Of a DNA stretch of 64,000 bases, positions 44,884-54,800 are shown piece after piece. How positions within the stretch are numbered: position 1 is the first letter of the stretch; each line of letters begins with the position of its first letter. The stretch spans positions 186,001 through 250,000 of the forward strand of contig NZ_JSYL01000004.1 of the NCBI RefSeq assembly GCF_000812865.1, given 5' to 3'. A program made the translations under genes and the position numbers. The notes below the pieces were generated by a model. The model saw only the letters and a program-made list of their open reading frames with translations. It was not told the origin of the DNA and did no database searches. The stretch comes from Kaistella jeonii (GTDB lineage: Bacteria; Bacteroidota; Bacteroidia; Flavobacteriales; Weeksellaceae).

Positions 44884-45490
44884 TTTCTACTCCATTCATT
44901 TTAATAATTCTACCGGGATTCCCTACAACGACAGCGTTTGCAGGCACATCCTTCAACACCACAGATCCTGCACCGATGAGCGCATTTTCTCCAATAGTAA
45001 TTCCCTGTATGAGATTCGCTCCCAAACCGATATGTGCTCCTTTCTTAACCAAAATATTACCAGCTAAAGCTGCAGTGGGGGAAATGTGTACGAAATCTTC
45101 AATAATACACTCATGTTCAATGATCGCGGAGGTGTTGATGATACAGTGTTTGCCAATTTTTACCTCTGCATTGATACAGACTTGAGGCATGATTACCGTT
45201 CCTTCGCCCACTTCTGTAAAACGCGAAACATAAGCACTGTAATGCTGCATGGTTTCAAACTCACATAAATGTTTGATTTCATGGTATATTTTCTCTCTCA
45301 GCAGATTATCACCGATCGCGATGATGAGTCTTTGATCCTTCAATAATTCTGGAGTAGGCCGATAAACGTTCAGATTATGAGGAAAATGATCCGGTGGATT
45401 ATCATCTACCAAATATTCCAGAAGATGATTATTAGAAAGAATGAGATCATAAATGACTTTCGCCTGACCTCGGGCGCCATATAAGATCAT
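44873..45490 (-). CDS. pglD: UDP-4-amino-sugar acetyltransferase, PglD-like
   Basis: This 205-residue protein has an N-terminal UDP-sugar-binding part (ILYGARGQAKVIYDLI, residues 2-17) and a C-terminal left-handed beta helix with hexapeptide repeats (INAEVKIGKHCIINTSAIIEHECII, conserved His). PglD acetylates the C4 amine with acetyl-CoA to give UDP-diNAc-bacillosamine. It is coupled to pglC by an ATGA overlap. A similar protein (35.5-36.1 kb) serves the legionaminic acid block. Confidence 0.92.
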   Translation of the reverse strand: MILYGARGQAKVIYDLILSNNHLLEYLVDDNPPDHFPHNLNVYRPTPELLKDQRLIIAIGDNLLREKIYHEIKHLCEFETMQHYSAYVSRFTEVGEGTVIMPQVCINAEVKIGKHCIINTSAIIEHECIIEDFVHISPTAALAGNILVKKGAHIGLGANLIQGITIGENALIGAGSVVLKDVPANAVVVGNPGRIIKMNGVENGQ

Positions 45491-46095
45491 GCTGCGTCTC
45501 CTTTAAATGCTTCCATCGTCATGTAATTGTTCGCATTCACGCCGTGTCGGTGAACCACTTTCTGTATCGTGATCAGTAATATTTTTGCATCAAGCCGCGG
45601 GGAGAAGGTCTGCACATATTCAACGTCAAATTTAAATTTCTCTTCCCAAGAGAGGGCATTTCTACCATTTACTTGCGCCCAACCGGTAATGCCGGGTTTT
45701 ACGATATGTCTTTTACTTTGTTCTTCGTTATAAAACTGAAGATATTCAGGCAATAAAGGTCTTGGACCAACCAAACTCATTTCTCCTTTCAATACGTTGA
45801 TCAACTGCGGAATTTCATCTAATGAAGTTTTTCTTACGGCTTTTCCGACTAAAGTTAAGCGGTGGTAATCTGAAAGCAAGATCCCGTTTTTGCACTTCTT
45901 ATCATTCATCGTTTTGAATTTGATGATATGAAAGATCTTACCATTTTTTCCCGGTCTTTTCTGAATGAAAAAAGCGCTTCCTCTATTATTGATCACGAGC
46001 ATAACAGTGATCAGAAGAAACAGGGGACTGATCAGCAACAGGGAGAAACCTGCTAAAGAAAAATCCAGGGAAGGCTTTAAATATTTTGAGTACAT
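45487..46095 (-). CDS. pglC: initiating sugar-1-phosphate transferase, PglC-like
   Basis: This 202-residue monotopic phosphoglycosyl transferase puts a sugar-1-phosphate on undecaprenyl phosphate. It has one hydrophobic re-entrant helix (residues 11-35), FFIQKRPGKNGKIFHIIKFKTM, LDEIPQLINVLKGEMSLVGPRPLLPEY (catalytic Asp-Glu and the GPRP motif) and KPGITGWAQVNGRN. The short PglC form, without the five-helix extension of WcaJ, fits with pglD, pglE and pglF beside it, so UDP-diNAc-bacillosamine is the likely donor. It is the first enzyme gene of the locus. Confidence 0.93.
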   Translation of the reverse strand: MYSKYLKPSLDFSLAGFSLLLISPLFLLITVMLVINNRGSAFFIQKRPGKNGKIFHIIKFKTMNDKKCKNGILLSDYHRLTLVGKAVRKTSLDEIPQLINVLKGEMSLVGPRPLLPEYLQFYNEEQSKRHIVKPGITGWAQVNGRNALSWEEKFKFDVEYVQTFSPRLDAKILLITIQKVVHRHGVNANNYMTMEAFKGDAA

Positions 46096-46141
46096 GATTT
46101 ATTGCTATTTCTTTTAAAAAAGCGGCACATTCAAAAAGTTT

Positions 46142-46438
46142 TTATTTAGATGAATTCTTAGCCAGCATTTTCTTTTTTTGATGCGTATTATAGACAATGA
46201 TTCCAACTGCCGTAATAACGAGTAAAGGAATATAATTATCGATTGGGACCGAGCTACCAGGATTTCCACCACCGGGGTCAAAGGCAGTATCGTGATTTGC
46301 CTGTGTTTCATTATCTTTGGTTGCGTTTGTTCTGTTAAACGCATTATCAGACTCCTTTTCTGCAAAAGGATTGGGTCCGTTCTGTGCATAACTGACGAAA
46401 CTGATTAAAATGAAGAAGAAATATAGTGTTTTTTTCAT
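46142..46438 (-). CDS. small exported protein with a PID-CTERM-like sorting signal
   Basis: This 98-residue protein has a signal peptide (MKKTLYFFFILISFVSYAQ), a short hydrophilic, Asn/Asp-rich middle with AFDPGGGNPGSS, then VPID, one hydrophobic helix (residues 66-85) and a basic end (HQKKKMLAKNSSK). This tripartite tail of PID motif, helix and basic cluster is that of the PID-CTERM family of short flavobacterial proteins, thought to be processed by an exosortase-like system. I recognise the pattern from memory. It lies 46 bases upstream of pglC and probably opens the same transcript. No enzymatic function is known. Confidence 0.72.
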   Translation of the reverse strand: MKKTLYFFFILISFVSYAQNGPNPFAEKESDNAFNRTNATKDNETQANHDTAFDPGGGNPGSSVPIDNYIPLLVITAVGIIVYNTHQKKKMLAKNSSK

Positions 46439-46586
46439 TACCTTATTTGCGCAAATATATTAATTCGAGATGAGACCCCTCTATTTTTTAAACTTTATTT
46501 ATTATTTTCTCTGGGTTCAACTCTTCGACTTGATGAATGTTCAAAATACATCATCCATTATTAAAATTACAAATCAAAGACCGGTG

Positions 46587-46614
46587 CAAAGGTACAAAAT
46601 TTCTGCACCATCAA
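46587..46614 (-). promoter_or_regulatory. probable main promoter of the polysaccharide locus
   Basis: TTG (46614-46612), a 17-base spacer and TACCTTTG (46594-46587) match the Bacteroidota consensus on the minus strand, giving a leader of about 140 bases before the PID-CTERM-like gene. A second -7 match, TATATTTG at 46459-46452, sits 14 bases before that gene's ATG but lacks a TTG partner. Confidence 0.6.
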
Positions 46615-46615
46615 C

Positions 46616-46639
46616 AAAAGCCAAAACCTCTATTTGGCT
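46616..46639 (-). terminator. terminator after the 1620-residue T9SS protein
   Basis: On the minus strand AGCCAAA, a 7-base loop and TTTGGCT (46639-46633 with 46625-46619) are followed by TTTG. It lies 25 bases after the stop at 46664 and directly abuts the promoter of the polysaccharide locus. Confidence 0.6.
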
Positions 46640-46663
46640 GTTTGGTGGTTTATCATCTGTTTT

Positions 46664-49600
46664 TTATCTGATGATTTTCTTAGACGTGATCTGTCCGTTC
46701 TGATTGATTTTCAACACATAAACACCAGTTACAATTTTTTCTGATGGAACGATTGCTTTAATGCTGTTCGGATTCAAAGCAAGGATCAATCTTCCCGCAG
46801 TGTCGAATACTTCTAAGCTGGTAATTTTTTTGCTTTGTGCTTTCACTACAAAATCATTTCCGTCTCTGTAAACGATGAGTTTTTCTTTTACTGCAGCATC
46901 CGTGGCAAGAACTGTTTCTGGCACATAAACGATGTCGAATCTTCCAGTACTTTCCCCTGCATTGGCAGAGAAAGTATAGTCGCCGGCATTTAGGTTTGTT
47001 ATGATACCGGTTTGCTTGTCTTTTAAGTAAATATTTTGATCTTCAGCGAAGATGCCTTCTTTATCCCCCAATGTGATGGTGTAATTTCCGGCCGCGAAAT
47101 GTTGACTTCCTAAAGGAATGATATCCGTATTCAAAAAATTGCTGCGACCATTGATGGATACTTTTTCGTTTTCTACCATGCTGTAAATTGCATCTGAACC
47201 TCCCATGGTGCGACTGTCATCTTGAGTAAAGGCATTATTACCTTCGGGGAAATAAACGACCGCGATATTGGAGGCAATATTCGCAGGGGAAATCATGTTC
47301 AACCAGTAACGATCCATTGAAGCTTCAGTATTGCCGGTAGTTTTTCCGAAGAAACTTGGTCCAGACTCCTTCGTTCTTATGGTATTGTTGAAGGTTATGG
47401 ATGTGTTGTTAACCTTTGTTTTAACCATGAAACCTTGTCCCGTTTTTACAAACTGGGTTGGGATTTTCGTTTTTATGGTTGCATCTCCATTCCCAGCCGT
47501 TCCTGTCCCACTCGTCATATTGAGTTGCCCATAGGATTGTCCGCCATATAAATCGCCTTGCTGGGTCGTTTTATTATTGGCTCTGTTATCCCAAAAGTAA
47601 GCGGTAGAATAAACGTTCCCAGTTTCGCCTCCGTTCAAAGTGTAGAAGGTGACTAGATCAATATTTGAGGGGTATGGATTTCCAATAAGATTATACCCTC
47701 TATTGGTATCTCCATTATTAGAGTTTACGATCGTATAAGAGAATGTACCGTTGGTAGGTTTTCCAGTGAAAGTTGCACCCAAAGTAGTTGGAGCAAATGC
47801 TTTTACCGGTTCTTTTACTGCCAAACCGCGTCCTTTAATATAAGCACCAGATGAAGGATAGAATTTATTGGTAGCTTCATTATGATACAAAACAGAAGGA
47901 GCCGTAGCGCCTGCATTATTGTAAATACCTGATAAACTTTGACCTTCCAAAGGTGAGATTAGATAATTATACTGTTCTCTTCCGGCAGATAAATTAAGCG
48001 TTCGCTTGGCGGTGATGGTTCCGGTGTTAATATTGATTCCTTCATTTACCTGGATTAGATTACCGTCAGATTCTACCACAACATCAGTAGCTGTAACATT
48101 GCTAATAATTTCATTGGTTACCTTAAGAGAACCAAAGATATTAAGCTTACCTCCAGTTTCAATGGTAATATTTTTCGCTAGACCATTAATGCCTGTTTGA
48201 ATAATAAGCGGTGTTTTTACAATAACGCATTTAGTATCTGAAGGCGGAAGACCGGTACCTCCTGGTTTCCAATTATTGGTGCTCCAATTATTAGTAGCTA
48301 TTGGGTTGTCCCATGTTTTCGTATCATTTTGAACGACAATAGTTTTCGTTGCTGGACACCCATTTGTAAAATTAGCGGTAGCGGTTATACTCCAGTTTGC
48401 ATCATTTTCGATTTGAGTTGCACTGGGTTTAATACAAATTGAGTTAGTAGGAGTAGAACCTATTAACGTTGTACAAGTCGATTCATATAAAATAGAAGCC
48501 GCCCCAGACCATACAAATCCGGTTGTAATTGGTTTGTTACCATAAACTTTAACATTGTCAACGGTCGCAATACTTTCTTTCCAACTATTTCCAATTAAAT
48601 TGTCAGCATAAGCAAATAACAAAAACCGAACTTTAAACTGCGTAGAAACATACGGACCAGGAATTGGAATAGAAAATTTATTCCAAGTATTGGGATTTCC
48701 CTGGATTGATGTAATTGTGGATAAAGTAATCCAGTTTCCACCCCCATCTAACGAATATTCTACTTTCAAATAACCTTCCGTTGCTAAATTGGTGATTGAA
48801 AAATAATACAAATCAAAATCGAGTCTAAGATCTTGAAAATTAGTTAAATTGCCATTAGAAGTGAGTTTTAACTCATTTAAAATAGAAGTACCTCTATCAA
48901 TATCGGTAATAATGGCTGCATAATTCCCACCAAAATACCCAGACGATAGTGCAGGAGCAAGTCCTGCATAAGGGGGCACTGAAGGGATATAAGGACTCGG
49001 TCTGTTTTGCCAAGTTCCACTTACATCAGTATAAGCTCCTAAAGTTGATGAAGAGAATACACCAAGACCCGAGTTAAATTTTTCGTCCACAATAATATCT
49101 ACATATTGATCACCCGAACTTGTTAATTGAACCCCAGAGAACCCAGTGCCGCAAATTGGAGCGGGTGTTGTAATATTTACTACTGGTTCCGGATCAATTC
49201 TCGCAGTAACTGGAATACGATATGCAGACTCACAACTGCCGTTGATAGCAGTTACGTAATAAACCGTAGTCGCATTAAGAGATGCGGTAGTATAATTGCT
49301 ACCTGTAAAAATTGCAGACCCACCAGTAAGTGTAGTATACCATTTATAATTTGTGCCTGTTCCGCTTGCAGAAAGATTTACCGTTCCGGTGCCACAACGG
49401 TGACCATCGGCAGCAACGATATTAATAGCATCTACTGAGGCTGGACAATTATACACTACTTCAAAACTGTAATCTTCAACTTCTCCATTGATAAATGAGG
49501 AACAAGAATCAAAAGTATCAGTGCCATCATTATTAACAATGATGCGGAAGCGATATTTGCCTGCAGCCTGACCCGGAGGAATTACAAAACCAAAAGTTAA

Positions 49601-51526
49601 TGCATTCGTGACAAATGTGGTCAAACTATAAACTTGTTCTCCACTATCTGCAAAGTCACCGTCACCATTCCAATCTACGTAGGCTTTCCAATTACCATTA
49701 CCATAACTAGAACCAGATATTATCGTACCAAATGAGATTGCCTCTATATTCATTACTTTCCCATCTGGTTGTTGAGCAATAGGAGTAAGTGCAGTATAAT
49801 TAGCATACCCACTTGCTCCTGTCACGTTTGCAGACAAAGGTGGATCATTTAAAGTTCCTACAAATTTAAAACTTTTGATGTAAGTTTTAGTAGGAGATGA
49901 GGTTGTCGGTGTACAGTAAGTCGGAGTTGTGGTTGTAAACGGAACTCCTACAGAAAAACTAAAAAATCCACTGCCACTGCAGGTAATTTTTCTGCGGTAA
50001 TATTTTGTAGTTCCTGGCAGGGGAACGGCATTTAAATTAGCCGAGGCACCTGTTTGACCAGAAATATCGGTGTAATTACCAGCAAGTGCATTTGCAATTT
50101 GCCATTGGTAAGATAAACCAGTCCCTCCAGAACTTCCTGTAATTGTTGCTACAAATGCACTGGAAGGTATGCCTGTAGAAGGAGTAAGAACGGTTGTTCC
50201 CGCGGTTGGTGTTCCGGTGCAGAGAGATGCAGCTAAAACTGTTACCGTATAATCTTCTGCTTCACCATAAGCAATATTACCACATGAAGTAGCATTTGCT
50301 AAGTCCGAATCATTTCTAATTCTCATTCTGTGGTTTCCTACTGCTGCGCCGATTGGGACGGTAAAAGATCCCGCTCCTCCTGTTATAGGAACACCACCAC
50401 TATTAAGCAAATATTCTCCTGGATCTAAAAAATCGCCATTATCATTCCAATCTACCCAAAGTCCAAACCCGAAAGTATCGGTAGTTCCAGAAAAATCAGT
50501 TGATATATTTATGACACCACCTTGTACTTGCGAAACAAATTTTGTAGTATAATCGCTATATCCTGTAGTGGTAATTCCCCCTGAAGTACCAATATTCGTA
50601 ATATTTGCTACTCCTCCCGTAGTACTGAAATCTACGATATAACGGGTATTATTAGTTGATGTTGCGGTGCAATATGCTATATTTACAAGCAAAGGCGTTG
50701 AAGTCCCTGAACTTCCACCACAAGTAACAACACACTGATAATAAGTTGCAGCAGTTGGACTTGCAACATAAGTACTCGAGTTAGCTCCTGAAATATTATT
50801 ATAAGGACCACCAAATGCTGTTGATGATTTCCACTGATAGGTAACACCAGAGCCTGCTGTTAAATTTTGTAAAGACAATGTTGTTGAACTTCCGCCAGGA
50901 ACTGGATTTACAGAAGCAACTGTACTTCCTGGTGCAGGCGTTCCTGAACAAGCTGTTGCAGTTGTTGTACCAGTAACTTTTACATTTTTAATACGTGTAC
51001 TACCCCCTGTATCAGAGTAATAAAAATATATTCTAAATTTAATAGTTCCAGTAGCTGCAACTGGAATAGTTAATCCGGTTGTATTAATAGGAACTGGAGT
51101 TGTAGAAGTAAATAAAGAAGTTGTTCCAATTTGAGTATAGGTTCCAAAATTATCTGTTGAATAATAAACATCTCCTTTAATTGAAATTGAACCATTATAT
51201 GATCCATCATAGGTAAATCCAGTAACGCTTAAACTATTTCCACTAGTTGGCGAAACTGTAAATTCATAATACGTTCCGGTATTCAAGGTATTATCCACAT
51301 CCCAACCATTCTTACCCCACCCTCTAGTATTAAATGGTGTTGGTGAAGTAGTAACTCCAGTTGTTGTTGATGCAGTTGCAGTAACATTTCCTGTAACTGC
51401 CGAAGTTGTAGTATTTGCAGCGTTAAGTAACCAAGTTGCGGTAGCTGCTTGCCCAAAAGCATTTGTAGCTAAAAAACCAAAAAATACTGCAAGCAATATT
51501 TTCAAAGACTGTAAAGATGTTTTCAT
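46664..51526 (-). CDS. large T9SS cargo protein with GEVED domains
   Basis: This 1620-residue protein has a signal peptide (about 1-25, ending NAFGQ), two GEVED-type domains (about residues 285-435, ending GEAEDYTVTV, and 535-690, ending GEVEDYSFEV, each with a DWN-DGDF-like acidic motif), Ig-like or Cys-bearing segments between, and a jelly-roll-like region (about 830-1030). The last 475 residues form the module shared with three neighbours, ending in a type A T9SS sorting domain (SLEVFDTAGRLI, then VYVLKINQNGQITSKKIIR). It is therefore exported and probably cell-surface attached or released. Its partner or ligand is unknown; an adhesin-like role is inferred. Confidence 0.88.
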   Translation of the reverse strand: MKTSLQSLKILLAVFFGFLATNAFGQAATATWLLNAANTTTSAVTGNVTATASTTTGVTTSPTPFNTRGWGKNGWDVDNTLNTGTYYEFTVSPTSGNSLSVTGFTYDGSYNGSISIKGDVYYSTDNFGTYTQIGTTSLFTSTTPVPINTTGLTIPVAATGTIKFRIYFYYSDTGGSTRIKNVKVTGTTTATACSGTPAPGSTVASVNPVPGGSSTTLSLQNLTAGSGVTYQWKSSTAFGGPYNNISGANSSTYVASPTAATYYQCVVTCGGSSGTSTPLLVNIAYCTATSTNNTRYIVDFSTTGGVANITNIGTSGGITTTGYSDYTTKFVSQVQGGVINISTDFSGTTDTFGFGLWVDWNDNGDFLDPGEYLLNSGGVPITGGAGSFTVPIGAAVGNHRMRIRNDSDLANATSCGNIAYGEAEDYTVTVLAASLCTGTPTAGTTVLTPSTGIPSSAFVATITGSSGGTGLSYQWQIANALAGNYTDISGQTGASANLNAVPLPGTTKYYRRKITCSGSGFFSFSVGVPFTTTTPTYCTPTTSSPTKTYIKSFKFVGTLNDPPLSANVTGASGYANYTALTPIAQQPDGKVMNIEAISFGTIISGSSYGNGNWKAYVDWNGDGDFADSGEQVYSLTTFVTNALTFGFVIPPGQAAGKYRFRIIVNNDGTDTFDSCSSFINGEVEDYSFEVVYNCPASVDAINIVAADGHRCGTGTVNLSASGTGTNYKWYTTLTGGSAIFTGSNYTTASLNATTVYYVTAINGSCESAYRIPVTARIDPEPVVNITTPAPICGTGFSGVQLTSSGDQYVDIIVDEKFNSGLGVFSSSTLGAYTDVSGTWQNRPSPYIPSVPPYAGLAPALSSGYFGGNYAAIITDIDRGTSILNELKLTSNGNLTNFQDLRLDFDLYYFSITNLATEGYLKVEYSLDGGGNWITLSTITSIQGNPNTWNKFSIPIPGPYVSTQFKVRFLLFAYADNLIGNSWKESIATVDNVKVYGNKPITTGFVWSGAASILYESTCTTLIGSTPTNSICIKPSATQIENDANWSITATANFTNGCPATKTIVVQNDTKTWDNPIATNNWSTNNWKPGGTGLPPSDTKCVIVKTPLIIQTGINGLAKNITIETGGKLNIFGSLKVTNEIISNVTATDVVVESDGNLIQVNEGININTGTITAKRTLNLSAGREQYNYLISPLEGQSLSGIYNNAGATAPSVLYHNEATNKFYPSSGAYIKGRGLAVKEPVKAFAPTTLGATFTGKPTNGTFSYTIVNSNNGDTNRGYNLIGNPYPSNIDLVTFYTLNGGETGNVYSTAYFWDNRANNKTTQQGDLYGGQSYGQLNMTSGTGTAGNGDATIKTKIPTQFVKTGQGFMVKTKVNNTSITFNNTIRTKESGPSFFGKTTGNTEASMDRYWLNMISPANIASNIAVVYFPEGNNAFTQDDSRTMGGSDAIYSMVENEKVSINGRSNFLNTDIIPLGSQHFAAGNYTITLGDKEGIFAEDQNIYLKDKQTGIITNLNAGDYTFSANAGESTGRFDIVYVPETVLATDAAVKEKLIVYRDGNDFVVKAQSKKITSLEVFDTAGRLILALNPNSIKAIVPSEKIVTGVYVLKINQNGQITSKKIIR

Positions 51527-51663
51527 ACTAAATGTGATTTAACAATAATTAACAAAAATAGATTTTTTTCAGCAATAATGTTAAAATATTTCATTCTTTT
51601 TTGTTATCCCGCTTTATTACAGTAACTTATATACATCATAATTAGTTACTTTTACGTTATTAC

Positions 51664-51691
51664 CAAAAATATGACTTCTTATTTTTAACAA
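51664..51691 (-). promoter_or_regulatory. promoter of the 1620-residue T9SS protein
   Basis: TTG (51691-51689), a 17-base spacer and TATTTTTG (51671-51664) match the consensus on the minus strand, about 138 bases before the ATG. The rest of the 307-base gap 51527-51833 is AT-rich without a gene, apart from the terminator at 51783-51817. Confidence 0.6.
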
Positions 51692-51782
51692 AGTTGTCTT
51701 GTGAACCTATCAATATTGATAGATTTTATATTTTATTCCCTCTTATTGGTATTTTACAACTCTCTAAAACAACTCAATACAT

Positions 51783-51817
51783 AAAAAAAGCGCCCTACAA
51801 TAAGGCGCTTCTCTTTT
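51783..51817 (-). terminator. terminator after the 1089-residue T9SS protein
   Basis: AAGCGCC (51788-51794) pairs with GGCGCTT (51804-51810) across a 9-base loop, with A-rich sequence on the low-coordinate side giving a T run on the minus strand. It lies 24 bases past the stop at 51834. Confidence 0.75.
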
Positions 51818-51833
51818 TAGATTTATAAATTGT

Positions 51834-54800
51834 CTATTTTCGAATTTTGCGGGTCATTATTTCTCCCGATTTCAAGGTTACTTTTACAACAAACATTCCT
51901 TCTAATAATCGATCGGCAGGGAATCGCAACTCTTTTTGAGAACCTTTTCTCTGAAGAATTAATCTGCCACCGGCGTCAAAAAGTTGCAGATCTGTGATAT
52001 TCTGTCCAGAACTTTGTGCTACAAATTCATTTCCATTTCTGTAAACAACGAAGGTTTCTTTAACTTTAGAATCAGTTGCCAAAACAGTTTCCGGTTGATA
52101 ACTGATTTCAAATCTGCCGGTACTTTCCCCCGCAATCGCAGAGAAGGTATAAGTGCCCTGACTTAAATTGGTAATAATGCCGGTTTGTTTATCTTTTAAG
52201 TAGATATTTTGTCCGTTAGCAAAGATGCCTTCCGCAGTGTCGATCGCAATAACATAATTACCATTTACAAAATGTTTACTTCCTAAAGGAATAATATCCG
52301 TATTCACTAAACTGCTTCTTCCATTGATGGATACTTTTTCATCTTCCGCCATACTGTAAATGATATCTGAGCCACCCATTGAGCGGGAGTCTTCCACGCC
52401 GAAAAGATTGTTTCCCCCTGGATAATGCACAATCGCAATGGTTGAAGTTATACCAGATGGAGCAGTCATTCTCAGCCAGTATCGATCGTCTTGTACCGTG
52501 GAGGCGCTCTTGCCAAGAAAATCAGTAGGGGAAGTATCATTTGTTCTAATACTGTTATTAAATTTAAAATTATAATTGGCAATCAAAGATTTTGTCATAA
52601 AACCCTGCCCTACTTTTACGATCTTAGTAGGCATTTTGGTTCCAGAGGCTGCAATAGTTCCTGTTCCGTTGCTGCCGGTAAGTACATTAAACAAGGCATA
52701 AGATTGACCGTTGTATCCACTTCCCTGTTGTTCGAATTGCGTATTTCCGTTATTATCCCAAAAATAAAAGGTTGCACCGATATTTGGAGAAAATACCTTC
52801 GTCGAATCCGTTTTTCCACCATTGATATCGTAGAGTTTTCTTAAATCAATGTTGGAAGCATACGGATTACTCACTAAGTTATATCCGAATGTTGCAACTG
52901 CGGTATTGCTGTTGATAACCCCTAAAAGAATTTCTCCATTTTGAGGAATGCCTTTATATTGAGCAGTTGTTGCAAGTGCGGTAAAAGGTATTGTTATAGA
53001 AACCACGGGTTCCTTTACTGCAGATCCTCTGCCCGGAATATTAGCTCCGGAGGAATTTAAGAAAGTATTTGTTGCCTGATTATGATAAAGCACCGTTGTT
53101 GTAGAACCCGGGAAAATTGTTTTATAACTTTCGCCCGTTTGAAATGCTACCGGGGTGCCCAAGTAATTGTATTGGTTGCGTAAAGTGCTAATTTTGATAT
53201 CTCTTTTTGAAATAATATCTCCTGAATTTATCGCAGTATTATCATTTTGTATCAAGTTACCATCACTTTCGATAATAAAGGAACCATTATTGTTGAGTTT
53301 ATTTTCTAATCGCACTACATTACCTGGATTAATTACCACTGACTTGGTTGGAAGAACTTCACATTCGCAAGCGGTCAAATCACCTGTAAAATCTGCATTA
53401 ATGATAGCTTTTTCTTCAATTATAGGTGCAGGAGTATCATTATTCGCTGAATTCTTCCAACCAGTCAATCCTGTTCCAGTATAAGTTTTAAAAATTGCGT
53501 TGGCGGTAGAAACGATTACATCATCGATAAGCCAAACTTTTGCAGTAGTATTACTTGCTGCAGTAATCCTAAAAGCGAGGTTAGTAAAATTACTACTACT
53601 GAGAAGTTTAAGTTTTACAGCCGAATTTTTTACTGGTCCTCCAATAGGTAAATTATTGCCATCGTAAGTTCCTTCTAAATATGACCCTGAGTTAAATGAG
53701 AAACGTGAGTTTTTGGCTGTACCATTATTATTTCCTCTAATTTCAACTTCGGTTGACCAAGAATTAGTAATTGGATCAAGAACCTCCAGTTTAACTACAT
53801 CATTATTATTAAAAGTGGTACCGCTACTTGAAGAAAATGCAGCCAAATTAAAGCTTATAGATACCCCTTTTTCATTGGTTACATCAACCGGTCCAAAATT
53901 AACAGTAGAAGTTTCTCCTCTAATGTACCAGGAGGAATTGCTACTTGTAAATAAATTATAATTGGCATTATCGCCACCAGGTCCATAGAGTCTTGTACCA
54001 CCTCCGCCTAAATTGTTTGAGTTGGAAGCAGTACTATTTCTACTATAGCCTGAAACTTTATTGAACGTGCTTGTCCCATCTGCAATTGAAGATAAACTCT
54101 GTATTCCCGATTCCATTGTATTATTCTTGAAAGGAAGATCTTCTGATCTGCAACTTGCGCCTCTTCCCTCTAAATAATAACTATACGGGGAAGGATCGGC
54201 ATTTGAGAAAATGTTGAGTAAAGCCGAACTTTTACCATCAGAAGATGGATTAAAGCGCACCGTAAAATCTTTAGTACCTCCTAGACTATTCACAGTGGTT
54301 GGTAAGGCTCCAAAGATTGAAAAATCTGCAGCATTTAGCCCCGTAAAATTAATAGCGGAAATGTTTAGAACCGCAGCTCCATTGTTTTGTATTCTGAAAA
54401 CACGATCGGAATATCCTGTGGGAGTTATAGAGGAAGTGATCACCATACCGAAATCAGTGCCATAGATGGTGGCTGCTGGAGAATTTACGGGAATCTGAGT
54501 TAAAACATTGGTGGTATTATAACCAAAGACATTAATTTTTGGACTCCGACTTGTAATCACCAATTTATCAAGTCTGATATTAGAATTGATATTATCACAT
54601 TTAATTTTGATTTTTACAGTAGAATTATTGTCTGCGGCACTATCTAAAGTGAAATTCTCTGTTCTTGCATCTGAGAAGAAGACAATAAAATTAAAAAGAT
54701 CCATCGTTAGCAATGATGTTCCATAACCAGAACCTGTGTTTGCGTATAAATCCCAATCTCCTTGATTTAAAAAGCCATAATTAACCTCTCCATACCATGA

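Noticed and set aside
46114-46389. Alternative 91-codon ORF overlapping the PID-CTERM-like gene
   Set aside because: It is in another frame, has no signal or family features, and its overlap with a gene showing a clear signal peptide and tail makes it a shadow.
46452-46459. TATATTTG as the main promoter of the polysaccharide locus
   Set aside because: It lacks a TTG at 17-19 bases, whereas the element at 46587-46614 has both halves at the ideal spacing; kept only as a secondary possibility.
49127-49438. 103-codon plus-strand ORF inside the 1620-residue T9SS gene
   Set aside because: It is antisense to GEVED-domain coding sequence, and its composition follows the opposite strand's codons.
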